Shown here: positions 5,208 through 5,210 of the stretch, one piece after another
Numbering within the stretch: the stretch's first letter is position 1
How the letters are laid out: each line of letters begins with the position of its first letter
NCBI GenBank assembly: GCA_023428915.1
Contig: JAEYWL010000102.1
Coordinates: forward strand, 1 to 5,210
Direction: 5' to 3'
DNA length: 5,210 nt
DNA from: Verrucomicrobiota bacterium
GTDB lineage: Bacteria > Chlamydiota > Chlamydiia > Chlamydiales > JAEYWL01
Notes under the pieces: model-generated
The model's input: the letters and a program-made list of their open reading frames with translations, nothing else
Databases searched by the model: none
Told to the model about the DNA's origin: nothing
Translations under genes and position numbers: made by a program

Positions 5208-5210
5208 GAT

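Larger units (their letters stand above)
3274..5210 (+). mobile_element. Group II intron, bacterial class C, apparently full length
   Basis: The 5' end GTGCGAC (3274-3280) fits the group II GUGYG consensus. It is followed by a short basal hairpin (3276-3280 with 3287-3291). Domains I-III occupy roughly 3274-3690 and contain no gene. The domain IV reading frame encodes a maturase. Domain V (5141-5170) and domain VI (5174-5207) with a bulged branch-point A (5204) close the element, and the final AT (5209-5210) fits the 3' AY rule. The total is 1937 nt. Class C is supported by the maturase type, the absence of an endonuclease domain, the short domain V with a CGC triad, and a hairpin 3 nt upstream of the insertion point. 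Class C introns are known to insert downstream of terminator-like or attC hairpins. All expected parts are present, so it may be active. The 3' exon is outside the window. Confidence 0.9.

Overview
The window looks like an accessory stretch of a bacterial genome, most plausibly from a host-associated or intracellular species such as an amoeba-associated Chlamydiales or Legionellales member. That assignment is inferred from content alone: a large eukaryotic-style LRR–OTU deubiquitinase gene sits between two mobile elements. No housekeeping gene or rRNA fixes the taxon.

Layout. (a) Positions 1-229, minus strand: the N-terminal 76 codons of an IS110-family (DEDD) transposase, cut by the window edge. 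A 13-bp inverted repeat upstream can hide its ribosome binding site in read-through transcripts; on the plus strand the same repeat is followed by eight T. (b) Positions 341-2794, minus strand: one 817-codon gene with a Ser/Pro-rich start, about seven ribonuclease-inhibitor-type LRRs, a helical middle, an OTU cysteine protease domain with DGNC and PAHY motifs, and a Pro/Ser-rich acidic tail. A good sigma70-type promoter lies 42 bp upstream of its ATG. (c) Positions 2795-3149: AT-rich intergenic DNA with no convincing gene. (d) Positions 3150-3270: four short hairpins, each centred on GAC-NN-GTC, arranged as a palindrome of palindromes. (e) Positions 3274-5210: an apparently complete group II intron of bacterial class C. 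It starts GTGCGAC, encodes a 469-aa reverse transcriptase/maturase (YADD, X domain, no endonuclease domain), and ends with domains V and VI. Its last base coincides with the window end.

How the parts relate. The OTU gene is transcribed toward the IS110 transposase with no visible terminator between them, so its mRNA probably enters the IS end, where the RBS-masking repeat would matter. The intron points away from the OTU gene. It lies 3 nt beyond the last hairpin of the nested array, which fits the known habit of class C introns of choosing hairpin targets rather than long sequence-specific sites.

The least explained feature is the nested hairpin array. Its two halves are inverted copies, and every difference within the stems is matched by a compensating change in the partner strand.
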